Positions 4,553 through 10,972 of a stretch of DNA of 10,972 nucleotides are shown here, piece by piece. Positions within the stretch are counted from its first letter, which is position 1; every line of letters starts with the position of its first letter. The notes beneath the pieces are model-generated. The model was not told the DNA's origin. It did not search any database and was given only the letters and a program-made list of their open reading frames with translations. The position numbers and the translations under genes are program-made. This DNA comes from an uncultured Collinsella sp. (lineage in GTDB: Bacteria > Actinomycetota > Coriobacteriia > Coriobacteriales > Coriobacteriaceae): contig CABUDS010000050.1 in the NCBI GenBank assembly GCA_902490405.1, positions 1 to 10,972 on the forward strand. The letters are read 5' to 3'.

Positions 4553-6124
4553 ATGCGGTCGATTCTTCCCAAGGGGGAAAACAGGAAGCTCCGCAGCATC
4601 GCGGCGCGCGCGATCGCCTGCGTTCTCGTCGCCCTGCTCGCGCTTCCCTTCGCGGGGTGCAGTGCGAGCCCGAACGCGTCCGGTGGCACGGCGGGCTCTC
4701 AGGAATACACGGTGAGCGTCTCGCTTTCCGGCGGGTCAGGGCGCGCAAGCATCGCCTCACCCACCACAATTGTGAAGGATGGCGACACCTACACCGCGAC
4801 CATCACCTGGTCGAGTTCGAACTACGACAAGATGACCGTCGACGGCGTGGACTACGCACCCGTAAACGACGGCGGCAACTCCACGTTCGAGATACCCGTC
4901 ACACTCGACGAGGACATCGCCGTTTCGGCCGAGACCGTCGCCATGTCGACGCCGCACACCATCGACTACACGCTCCACTTCGACTCATCCACCATGAAGG
5001 AGAAATCGAGCAACGATGCAAGCGGCGGCTCCCCTGCGGGAACGGCTTCAAGCGCCGCGGCCGACTTCCACAACGCCGATTTGGGCTGCGGCTGGGAGCC
5101 GACGGGGGCGCTTCAGCTTGAATACGCCAAGCACTTCACTGTCGACGAGTACGAAGGCGGCCTGCGGCTTATCTGCATTTCGAACGGGGAGCGCTTCCTC
5201 GTGGTGCCGCAAGATGCGAAGGTACCTGATGGGTTGAGCTCCGACATCGCGGTCATAAGGCGCCCCGCCGACAAGGTGTACCTCGTGTCGTCGGCAACGA
5301 TGTGCCTGGTCGACGCGCTCGATGCGAACGACAATATCTTAATGTCGGGCACGAAGGCCGACGATTGCTCGGTCGCGGGCTTCAAAAGCGCGCTCGAAAG
5401 TGGGGCGATCGCCTACGGCGGCAAGTACAGCGCGCCCGACTACGAGCGAATATCGGCCTCGGGCTGCACGATCGCCATCGAGAACACCATGATCAACCAC
5501 ACGCCCGATGTGAAGGAAAAGCTGCAGAAGCTCGGGCTCGTCGTGCTCACCGAACAGTCGTCGAGCGAGCCCAAAGCACTCGGGCGCGTCGAGTGGATTA
5601 AGCTTTTCGGCGTCCTGTTCGACAAGGAAGACGAGGCCACGCACCTGTTCAACGAGCAGAAGGCCCGCGTCGAGCAAACGTCGGGGCTCGCGTCGTCAGG
5701 TAAAACCGTGGCGTATTTCTACATTAACTCGAACGGGGCCGCCGTCACGCGGCGGGCGGGCGACTACGTGGCGCAGATGATCGAGCTTGCAGGCGGCAGC
5801 TACGCGCTCGATGACGCGCAGACGGCGTCGACGTCAGGTTCGTCAGTAACGCTCGAAATGGAGCGCTTCTACGCGACAGCGAAGGATGCCGACATCATCG
5901 TCTACAACGGCACCATCGACGAATCGGTTGCCACCTTGAACGACTTCGTAGGCAAAAACGCGCTATTGTCGCAGTTCAAAGCCGTGAAGAACGGCAACGT
6001 CTGGGTCACAAGCGCCGACATGTACCAGCAGATGACTTCTACCGCCGACATTATCGACGAGCTGCACGGGGCGTTCACCGGCGATGACGCGAGCGACTTC
6101 CATTATCTGAGGAAGCTCGGTTAG
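4553..6124 (+). CDS. ABC substrate-binding lipoprotein with N-terminal NEAT-like domain
   Basis: Surface-anchored binding protein of an iron/haem/B12-type importer, 523 residues. Long basic n-region, hydrophobic stretch and lipobox PFAGC (Cys36). Residues 51-145 form a NEAT-like domain: a strand with IVKDG, then WSSSNYDKMTVDG, FEIPVTLDEDIAV, and HTIDYTLHFD at the end. Where NEAT domains carry YxxxY this has His135-xxx-Tyr139, a possible axial-ligand swap (inference). A Ser/Gly/Ala linker (146-170) leads to a FepB/BtuF-like type III binding domain (about 185-523) with two lobes and a C-terminal NGNVWVTSADMYQ segment. The usual length without the extra domain is about 300-350. The start lies 4 bases after the preceding stop with no clear Shine-Dalgarno sequence, so translational coupling is likely. 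It feeds the permease and ATPase encoded directly after it. Confidence 0.87.
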   Translation: MRSILPKGENRKLRSIAARAIACVLVALLALPFAGCSASPNASGGTAGSQEYTVSVSLSGGSGRASIASPTTIVKDGDTYTATITWSSSNYDKMTVDGVDYAPVNDGGNSTFEIPVTLDEDIAVSAETVAMSTPHTIDYTLHFDSSTMKEKSSNDASGGSPAGTASSAAADFHNADLGCGWEPTGALQLEYAKHFTVDEYEGGLRLICISNGERFLVVPQDAKVPDGLSSDIAVIRRPADKVYLVSSATMCLVDALDANDNILMSGTKADDCSVAGFKSALESGAIAYGGKYSAPDYERISASGCTIAIENTMINHTPDVKEKLQKLGLVVLTEQSSSEPKALGRVEWIKLFGVLFDKEDEATHLFNEQKARVEQTSGLASSGKTVAYFYINSNGAAVTRRAGDYVAQMIELAGGSYALDDAQTASTSGSSVTLEMERFYATAKDADIIVYNGTIDESVATLNDFVGKNALLSQFKAVKNGNVWVTSADMYQQMTSTADIIDELHGAFTGDDASDFHYLRKLG

Positions 6125-6128
6125 CGCC

Positions 6129-7169
6129 ATGAGAAGCCGGCTTTCCATGGCATACGACGAATCGGGGCGCGCCGCGCGGTGTCGCGTCGTGACGGCGCTG
6201 CTCGCTGTTGCCCTCATCGTGCTCGTCGGGGCCAACCTGTGCATCGGGAGCGTGCTCGTGCCCGCAGACCACATCCCCGGCATCCTTTCGGGCGGCGCGG
6301 CAAATTCCATGGAAAGCCAGGTCATCTGGGAGATTCGCCTGCCGCGCGTGCTTTCAGCCGTGCTTCTCGGCGGGGCACTTTCGCTTTCCGGGTTCCTGCT
6401 GCAGACGTTTTTCAACAACCCCATCGCCGACCCGTTCATCTTGGGCGTCTCCTCGGGCGCAAAGTTCGTCGTCGCGCTTACGATGATCGTACTTCTAGGC
6501 GCGAACCAGGCCATGTTCTCGCCGGCCATGGTGGCCGCAGCGTTTCTGGGCTCGCTTATCACCATCGGCTTCGTGCTCCTCATTGCACGGCGCATAAGTT
6601 CCATGGCCATGCTCATCGTGGCGGGCGTCATGGTGGGATACATCTGCTCGGCGGCGACGAACTTCCTCATCGCCTTCGCCGACGACCAGTCCATCGTGAA
6701 CCTGCACAACTGGTCTTTGGGTAGCTTCTCGGGTTCGAGCTGGGACGACATCGCGGTCATCGCGGTCGTGGTGATCACCGTGAGCGCATGCGTATTCGCG
6801 ATATCGAAGCCCCTTTCCGCCTTCCAGCTGGGAGAAGCCTACGCGAAAAGCGTCGGCGTGAACGTCGAACGCTTCCGCGTGGTGCTCGTCCTTCTAGCGA
6901 GCATGCTCTCCGCCTGCGTGACCGCGTTCGCTGGTCCGGTGTCGTTCGTAGGCATCGCGGTTCCGCATCTCGTGAAGTCGGCGCTAAAGTCGTCGAAGCC
7001 CATCCGCGTGATTCCTGCGTGCTTCTTGGGAGGCGCCATCTTCTGCGCGGGCTGCGATTTGATCGCGCGCACGCTGTTCTCTCCCGTCGAGCTTTCCATC
7101 AGCGCCGTCACCGCCATCTTCGGCGCTCCGGTGGTTATCGCGCTCATGTTGAAGAAGCGGGTGAGGTAG
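6129..7169 (+). CDS. FecCD-family ABC transporter permease
   Basis: Membrane subunit of a BtuC/FecCD-type importer for siderophores, haem or corrinoids. At 346 residues it has the usual length, with about ten hydrophobic helices. Family hallmarks are IRLPRVLSAVLLGGALSLSG (68-87), NNPIADPFILGVSSGA just after, GPVSFVGIAVPHLVK in the second half (ATPase-contacting loop and helix), and the conserved end with DLIARTLFSPVELSISAVTA. One permease gene implies a homodimer. The ATG follows the upstream TAG by four bases (TAGCGCCATG), the same spacing and context as at the previous junction, and its own stop directly abuts the ATPase start. The N-terminal 20 residues are polar and Arg-rich; an internal Met7 start is possible. 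Confidence 0.93.
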   Translation: MRSRLSMAYDESGRAARCRVVTALLAVALIVLVGANLCIGSVLVPADHIPGILSGGAANSMESQVIWEIRLPRVLSAVLLGGALSLSGFLLQTFFNNPIADPFILGVSSGAKFVVALTMIVLLGANQAMFSPAMVAAAFLGSLITIGFVLLIARRISSMAMLIVAGVMVGYICSAATNFLIAFADDQSIVNLHNWSLGSFSGSSWDDIAVIAVVVITVSACVFAISKPLSAFQLGEAYAKSVGVNVERFRVVLVLLASMLSACVTAFAGPVSFVGIAVPHLVKSALKSSKPIRVIPACFLGGAIFCAGCDLIARTLFSPVELSISAVTAIFGAPVVIALMLKKRVR

Positions 7170-8486
7170 ATGGGGGAATTCGTGCCGCGGCCCAAAACGC
7201 TCGGAGGGGACATTCCATGCTTAGACAGTCCTGAGCTCGCACGAAAGCGCCAGAAGGCACTTTCGGCTCGTGCGGAACTGCGCGCGGAACGCCTCCTCCG
7301 AGCGGAGCCGAACCTCGAAACTACGGTCGAAACGCAGGCTGACGGAGCGCCGCTTTTCCACATAAGCGACCTGTCGGCGGGCTACGACAAGAAGGTCGTA
7401 GTCGAAGGCGTCGATCTGGAGGTTCGCGCGGGCGACGTCGTGGCGCTCATCGGGCCGAACGGCTCGGGCAAGTCGACCATCTTGAAAACCATCACACGCC
7501 ATCTGGCACCGCTTGCCGGCGCGGTCGAGCTCGACGGGCGGGAGATTTCCCGATGGAAGACGGCGGAGTTTGCAAGGAACCTTGCCGTTATGCTGACAGA
7601 TCGCCCCCGGACCGAGCTCCTCACCTGCCGCGATGTCGTAGAGGCGGGAAGGCACCCCTACACCGGGCGAATGGGCACACTCTCGCCCGACGACCATAGT
7701 CGGGTCGACGAGGCCATGAAAACCGCACATGTGGAAGAGCTCGCCGAGCGCGACTTTATGCAGATAAGCGACGGGCAACGCCAGCGCGTCATGCTCGCAC
7801 GCGCCATCGCGCAGGATCCGCGTGTGCTCGTGCTCGACGAGCCCACGTCATATCTCGATATCCGCTACCAGATCGACCTGCTGCGAATACTTCGCCACCT
7901 TGCGAAATCGCGGAATGTGGCTGTCATCATGTCCATCCACGAACTCGAGCTCGCGCAGAAAAGCGCCGACAAGGTGATTTGCGTGAAGGACGGCCGGGTC
8001 TTCCGCGCCGGCGCACCCGAGGACATATTCACGCGTGAGACGATTGGCGAGCTCTACGGCCTTCAACATGGCACCTTCAACGAGCGCTTCGGCAGCGTGG
8101 AAATTGGACGCCCGCACGGCGATGCGCACACGTTCGTCATCGCCGGCGCAGGTACGGGGTCGGCTGTGTTTCGCCAGCTCATCCGGCAGGGCAAGGCGTT
8201 CTACACGGGCGTTCTGCACGAAGGGGACATCGACTGCGAGCTCGCGCGCGACCTGGCGGCGGAATGCGTGGCCGAGCGCGCCTTCGAGCCGATCGGGGAT
8301 AGAACCATAGCCCGCGCCAAAGAGCTCCTCGTCCACTGCGCGCGCCTTATCGTGTGTCCCGCCGCCTTCGGCACCATAAACGCCCGCAACGCAGAGCTCG
8401 TCGAGTTCGCACGCTCGCACGGTATCGAGGTCATGCGAGCGTGCGAAGGCGCATCGGAGGATTCCCAATTGGGGTGGAAAGGATAA
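7170..8486 (+). CDS. ABC transporter ATPase with extra C-terminal domain
   Basis: Cytoplasmic energy-coupling subunit of the importer. The ABC core has Walker A GPNGSGKST (95-103), signature ISDGQRQR (199-206, Asp replacing the first Gly as often in FecE types), Walker B VLVLDEPT (219-226), D-loop SYLD and the switch His257. At 438 residues it is about 180 longer than typical FecE/BtuD. The first ~60 residues are a charged Arg/Ala/Glu-rich extension with no recognised fold; no ATG is available nearer the core. Residues about 315-425 are a separate alpha/beta domain opening FVIAGAGTG, a Rossmann-like Gly-rich turn, with TGVLHEGDIDCELA and VCPAAFGTINARN. The same type of tail is known to me from related ATPases of gut anaerobes, but its function is not. 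The ATG directly follows the permease stop, so translation is coupled. Confidence 0.9.
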   Translation: MGEFVPRPKTLGGDIPCLDSPELARKRQKALSARAELRAERLLRAEPNLETTVETQADGAPLFHISDLSAGYDKKVVVEGVDLEVRAGDVVALIGPNGSGKSTILKTITRHLAPLAGAVELDGREISRWKTAEFARNLAVMLTDRPRTELLTCRDVVEAGRHPYTGRMGTLSPDDHSRVDEAMKTAHVEELAERDFMQISDGQRQRVMLARAIAQDPRVLVLDEPTSYLDIRYQIDLLRILRHLAKSRNVAVIMSIHELELAQKSADKVICVKDGRVFRAGAPEDIFTRETIGELYGLQHGTFNERFGSVEIGRPHGDAHTFVIAGAGTGSAVFRQLIRQGKAFYTGVLHEGDIDCELARDLAAECVAERAFEPIGDRTIARAKELLVHCARLIVCPAAFGTINARNAELVEFARSHGIEVMRACEGASEDSQLGWKG

Positions 8487-8503
8487 ACTGGACTTTCTTT
8501 TAA

Positions 8504-8596
8504 GGATCCTCAGGCTACAGCTCCTACGCCGGCAAGATCTCCAAGGCGCCAGAGAACCTCGTGAACAGGAATTTTCACGCCAACGAGCCCAACTAG
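8504..8596 (+). mobile_element. Remnant of an IS3-family transposase (OrfB fragment)
   Basis: One frame reads GYSSYAGKISKAPENLVNR followed by NFHANEPN and a stop at 8594-8596. This is the segment of IS3/IS150-type OrfB transposases just before the catalytic domain (YSSY-GEIS-AP-NL--R-F-A--PN), whose first Asp block (WLTDITEF) should follow but is cut off. Both ends are truncated; the few codons before GYSSY are not family-like. Only about 27 codons survive, so it is inactive. It marks the right junction of the island, 2 bases from the TetR stop. Confidence 0.7.
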
Positions 8597-8598
8597 AC

Positions 8599-9210
8599 CT
8601 AATCCAAGCGAGATTCCAAACTCGAAAGACCGCTCAACGTCAGATTATTAGCAACCTCCGAGACACGCTCGATAGGAACCGAGCCGTCAGACAGCGCCCA
8701 TGTGCGATAGATTCCGATAATACCCGACAGCAAAAACGCCAGATAGTAGTCGAACATCTCGTCCTTGAGACCTTGGGGCAGCAGATCGCGCTCGGCAATC
8801 TCGTGCTCGAGCGGCGCACGAAGACGAGCCATAAAATCATCGAGCGGAATGTTCTCGATCAGCTGACGATTGAGCACCAGGTTGTTGCACAGCGCCTCGT
8901 TAACGGTTTTAAAGAAGGTCGCCGCCGCGCCCAGGGCGCGCTCGTTGGTGTCACCGTCCATGGAAGCAAGCGTTTTCTCGACCGAGTCGACAATCATCTC
9001 CACCACATCGACGGCAATGGCATCGAGCAAGCCATCAACCGTACCAAAGTGCACGTAGAAGGTCTTGCGGTCGACATTGGCCTCGCGCGCGATGGCACTC
9101 ACCGTAATGTCTGCCAGCGGCTTTTCCATGAGCAGGCGCTCGAAAGCGGAAAGGATGGCATTGCGGCTGCGAACGATGCGGCGATCAAGACGCGGTTTGC
9201 TGGTGTCCAT
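8599..9210 (-). CDS. TetR/AcrR-family transcriptional regulator
   Basis: A one-component DNA-binding regulator of 203 residues, normal for TetR proteins. The start at 9210 is chosen because GAAGGGA lies 8 bases upstream and MDTSKPRLDRR begins a typical TetR N-terminus; the frame can be extended to 9237 without a ribosome site. The HTH lies at about 33-56 (DITVSAIAREANVDRKTFYVHF). The C-terminal ligand domain resembles the TetR_C-like part with DEMFDYYLAFLLSGIIGIYRTW. Its stop codon is 3 bases from the IS3 scrap. The upstream spacer has a 7 bp inverted repeat that could be its operator. The regulated target is unknown; the membrane protein gene upstream on the same strand is a candidate. Confidence 0.9.
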   Translation of the reverse strand: MDTSKPRLDRRIVRSRNAILSAFERLLMEKPLADITVSAIAREANVDRKTFYVHFGTVDGLLDAIAVDVVEMIVDSVEKTLASMDGDTNERALGAAATFFKTVNEALCNNLVLNRQLIENIPLDDFMARLRAPLEHEIAERDLLPQGLKDEMFDYYLAFLLSGIIGIYRTWALSDGSVPIERVSEVANNLTLSGLSSLESRLD

Positions 9211-9253
9211 GGACGTGTCCCTTCGATATGCGGGCATTCATCAACAGATGAGA

Positions 9254-9277
9254 GATAATCTACGTAAGAGGATTATC
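9254..9277. promoter_or_regulatory. Possible operator of the TetR regulator
   Basis: GATAATC (9254-9260) and GATTATC (9271-9277) are perfect inverted arms 10 bases apart, with a TACGTA palindrome between them. The site is 44 bases upstream of the TetR start codon, and each arm contains a -10-like element. TetR autoregulation is typical of the family; binding here is inferred. Confidence 0.4.
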
Positions 9278-9326
9278 CCCCATACAGCACAAATATGCCC
9301 CGCATCATGAAGAACGCACGACTGCC

Positions 9327-10634
9327 CTACTGCGACTTAGGGTGCTTCTTCTTATTGAGTGCCGACGGAGACACGCGGATACCGTCGCCTGTCTGTCGCA
9401 CATAGGCTTTATGAGCCGGCTTAGCGGTCCCAGAAGCCTTCTGAGCGTGCTTCTTGGGATCAACGGTAACAGCATTCATGGGGTGCGGCTTAGTGGGCGC
9501 AGAGGGCGTCTGAGGCGTACGGCCGAGCTTGCGCATCACACGATCCCAGCGCGCATGGATGCTCTCGTTGTGGGCGCTCTTAAGGCCCAGCAGGGGCGCA
9601 GCCAATATGGTCGGCGCGATAAACGTAATGAGGCGCCACAGCAGATAGCCGGCGGTCGATGCCGACCCAAAGAAATGACCCAAGAACAATGCAAAGCCGC
9701 CCTCGGCGCCACCAGTTCCACCGGGCAAGGGGACCGCAGAGCTCAGCAGCTGGACAAAGGCGCTCGCGGCCATGACCGAGAAAAAGTCGACCTCGTGGTG
9801 GCCAAAGGCAAGCATCAGGAAATACGGCACGAGGTAGAAAAACGCGAGCTGCAACATGGTGATGACCACCGTGAGCAGCATGGACGAAAAGTGGCCGGCT
9901 GAAAGCTTGAACTTCTCGGAGAAGGAGTAGATCTCGCCATCGACAAACGTGCGCCATCCCTCGATCTTAGTGGCCGAGACACCAATGCGCTCAAGCCAAT
10001 TGATGATGCAATGGGCGACGCGCGTGACGGTCTTAGGCATGAGCGCGACGGCGAAGATGCCAAGCAAGATGCAGCAGTGCCCACCAAAGCTAAAGACACA
10101 CAGCAGCGTCATGTCGCCATAGCGCTCGGCAAAAAACGGCATGCGAGCAAGCAGTAGGATAGCGCCCCAGGCAACGAGGCCAAACTGATACACGATAAAG
10201 CGCGTGAACTGCGTGGCACCGGCCTCGCCGACATTTTGGCCTGCCTTGGTCAGGCGGTAGATCTGGGCGGGCGTAGAGCCCATCATCATGGGCGTCAGGT
10301 TGCCAAAGAAGATACCGCTCGCCTCGACCGAGATCAGGTCGCGAATGCCGACGGGCGAATTGGGATCGAGCCAGACGGCGATCGCATAGGCGACGATGCC
10401 AAAGAACAGGTACAGGAACATGCAAAAGCATGCAGCAACGAGCCACGGCGCCTGAACGCTCGACATGGCAGCCCAGAACTGTCCCATCTGACCGGTCACA
10501 ATCAGATAAACGATATAGCCAACCAGCACGACGCCGATAAAAATGGCACCGCGACGTGCACCCTTGTTGTCATCGCCACCCGAGGCCTCAACCTCGACCT
10601 GGGGCTTAGATGTATGCTGAGAGGACTCCTTCAT
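9327..10634 (-). CDS. UPF0104 / LPG-synthase TM-region family membrane protein
   Basis: Polytopic membrane protein of 435 residues. The start at 10634 is chosen because AGAAGGAG lies 4 bases upstream; the frame can be extended to 10667 without support. A polar N-terminus is followed by about eight hydrophobic helices, and the family signatures GNLTPMMMGSTPAQIYRL and AVPLPGGTGGAEGGFALFLG are present. These are conserved in the PF03706 family (MprF transmembrane flippase-like, AglD/UPF0104). There is no aminoacyl-transfer domain, so it is not a complete MprF; a lipid or polyprenyl-linked substrate flippase role is only a family-level guess. The last ~75 residues are a Lys/Pro/Ala-rich cytoplasmic tail (HAQKASGTAKPAHK, ALNKKKHPKSQ), lacking in short family members. 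It lies upstream of the TetR gene on the same strand, 116 bases apart. Confidence 0.85.
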   Translation of the reverse strand: MKESSQHTSKPQVEVEASGGDDNKGARRGAIFIGVVLVGYIVYLIVTGQMGQFWAAMSSVQAPWLVAACFCMFLYLFFGIVAYAIAVWLDPNSPVGIRDLISVEASGIFFGNLTPMMMGSTPAQIYRLTKAGQNVGEAGATQFTRFIVYQFGLVAWGAILLLARMPFFAERYGDMTLLCVFSFGGHCCILLGIFAVALMPKTVTRVAHCIINWLERIGVSATKIEGWRTFVDGEIYSFSEKFKLSAGHFSSMLLTVVITMLQLAFFYLVPYFLMLAFGHHEVDFFSVMAASAFVQLLSSAVPLPGGTGGAEGGFALFLGHFFGSASTAGYLLWRLITFIAPTILAAPLLGLKSAHNESIHARWDRVMRKLGRTPQTPSAPTKPHPMNAVTVDPKKHAQKASGTAKPAHKAYVRQTGDGIRVSPSALNKKKHPKSQ

Positions 10635-10667
10635 GAGGCTCCTTCTGACCGTCCAAATATCTTGCAT

Positions 10668-10673
10668 ATTGTA
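10668..10673 (-). promoter_or_regulatory. Candidate -10 of the UPF0104 gene
   Basis: On the minus strand TACAAT lies 33 bases before the start codon. A convincing -35 is not seen at 16-18 bases upstream, so this is tentative. Confidence 0.3.
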
Positions 10674-10740
10674 CCCGCAAGGGCCACAAACAGAACGTAA
10701 AGCTATGGGCCAAATGGGAATTGCAGATGGTTTGCTCGGA

Positions 10741-10775
10741 AATAAAAAACCCGGGCTTCCGTGGGAAGTCCGGGT
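10741..10775 (-). terminator. Intrinsic terminator of tRNA-Glu
   Basis: On the minus strand ACCCGG and CCGGGT, continued by a G-U pair and CTTCC/GGAAG, form a 12-pair stem with a 3-base loop, followed directly by TTTTTTATT. It starts 13 bases past the tRNA 3' end. Confidence 0.9.
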
Positions 10776-10786
10776 CTCAAATTCAA

Positions 10787-10818
10787 GGTAGCCCGTACCA
10801 GATTCGAACTGGTGATCT
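10787..10818 (-). repeat. 32 bp direct repeat, copy in the intact tRNA-Glu
   Basis: The stretch from the variable loop to the end of tRNA-Glu is identical over 32 bp to positions 10886-10917. This is the core that an integrase using this tRNA would recognise. Confidence 0.85.
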
Positions 10819-10862
10819 CCGCCTTGAGAGGGCGGCGTCCTAAACCGCTAGACGAACGGGCC
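10789..10862 (-). tRNA. tRNA-Glu (anticodon CTC)
   Basis: The minus strand folds into a full cloverleaf: acceptor GGCCCGT/ACGGGCT (first pair G-U), D arm GTCT/GGAC, anticodon arm CCGCC-CTCTCAA-GGCGG with CTC at positions 34-36 reading GAG (Glu), T arm ACCAG-TTCGAAT-CTGGT, and discriminator A. After the discriminator comes CCT, so the full CCA end is not encoded. It is followed by a strong terminator. Its upstream side carries a partial copy of its own 3' half. Confidence 0.95.
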
Positions 10863-10972
10863 ATAGGCCTCGGCAGAAAAGAAGTGGTAGCCCGTACCAG
10901 ATTCGAACTGGTGATCTAGTTTGGTTCGTTTGCTGAAGGCTTCTTCCATATTTTTCAAGTTGGCTGCACCAC
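10848..10972 (-). CDS. Partial open frame running from the right element through the att repeat
   Basis: One minus-strand frame is open from the window edge for 40 codons. It reads NLKNMEEAFSKRTKLDHQ before the repeat, continues in frame through the 32 bp att copy, and stops inside the intact tRNA. It may be the C-terminal end of an element gene, perhaps its integrase, since such genes often end at att. No integrase motif is visible in the piece, so this is tentative and could be chance. Confidence 0.3.
   Translation of the reverse strand, partial: GAANLKNMEEAFSKRTKLDHQFESGTGYHFFSAEAYGPFV
10886..10917 (-). repeat. Displaced tRNA-Glu 3' half, probable att site
   Basis: An exact 32 bp copy of the tRNA-Glu 3' half (T arm and 3' acceptor strand) without any 5' half: the sequence to its right does not fold into D or anticodon arms. 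It lies 23 bp upstream of the intact tRNA 5' end. The geometry fits an att scar: an element inserted in the 3' end of a tandem upstream tRNA-Glu gene, with the displaced 3' end left here and the element lying to the right. Confidence 0.7.

Larger units (their letters stand above)
2842..8598 (+). other. Horizontally acquired chelatase/ABC-transporter island
   Basis: The left edge (approximate, 2839-2848) falls inside the DUF1624 gene. The right edge touches the stop codon of the TetR gene, next to an IS3 transposase scrap. The block holds five co-directional genes of one apparent system, and it is visibly richer in G+C and in GAC/GTC/CGC codons than lexA and the DUF1624 stub. No integrase or att repeat is seen at the ends, so entry by IS-mediated recombination or replacement is inferred. 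The missing 3' half of the DUF1624 gene is not found at the right edge, so the event deleted native DNA. Confidence 0.65.

Noticed and set aside
10886..10972. A second complete tRNA gene
   Set aside because: Only the T arm and 3' acceptor strand are present. The sequence to the right gives no D arm, anticodon arm or 5' acceptor strand.

Overview
This 11 kb window looks like the chromosome of an anaerobic Actinomycetota of the Coriobacteriia type, most like Collinsella. This is inferred from gene content, G+C level and protein style; no search was possible. The backbone carries nrdR, dut, a LysM membrane protein, lexA, a broken DUF1624 gene, a TetR regulator, a UPF0104-type membrane protein and tRNA-Glu.

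Left part (1-2840). Positions 1-323 hold no gene but contain strong palindromes. Then follows a minus-strand cluster in the order LysM protein, nrdR, dut, with lexA divergent from it. The divergent spacer holds three SOS boxes at an exact 28 bp step. One of them fills the spacer of a good sigma-70 promoter for the LysM gene, so the LysM protein looks like a YneA-type SOS-induced protein. lexA overlaps by one base a DUF1624 gene whose 3' part is gone.

Central island (about 2842-8598). A visibly G+C-richer block of five plus-strand genes cuts off the DUF1624 gene and ends next to a 30-codon remnant of an IS3-family transposase. The genes encode: an exported lipoprotein of the CbiK anaerobic chelatase family (Tat motif and lipobox); a small NEAT-like lipoprotein; a substrate-binding lipoprotein with a NEAT-like N-terminal domain; a FecCD-type permease; and an ABC ATPase with an extra C-terminal domain. 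Together they look like a surface tetrapyrrole or metal capture and import system with a chelatase outside the membrane. This is the most interesting content of the window. The substrate (haem, haem iron, cobalt or a corrinoid) cannot be read from the sequence.

Right part (8599-10972). A TetR regulator and a large UPF0104/flippase-like membrane protein lie on the minus strand, followed by a complete tRNA-Glu(CTC) with its terminator. Just upstream of the tRNA 5' end is a 32 bp exact copy of the tRNA 3' half. This is the expected scar (att site) of an integrative element lying to the right, outside the window.
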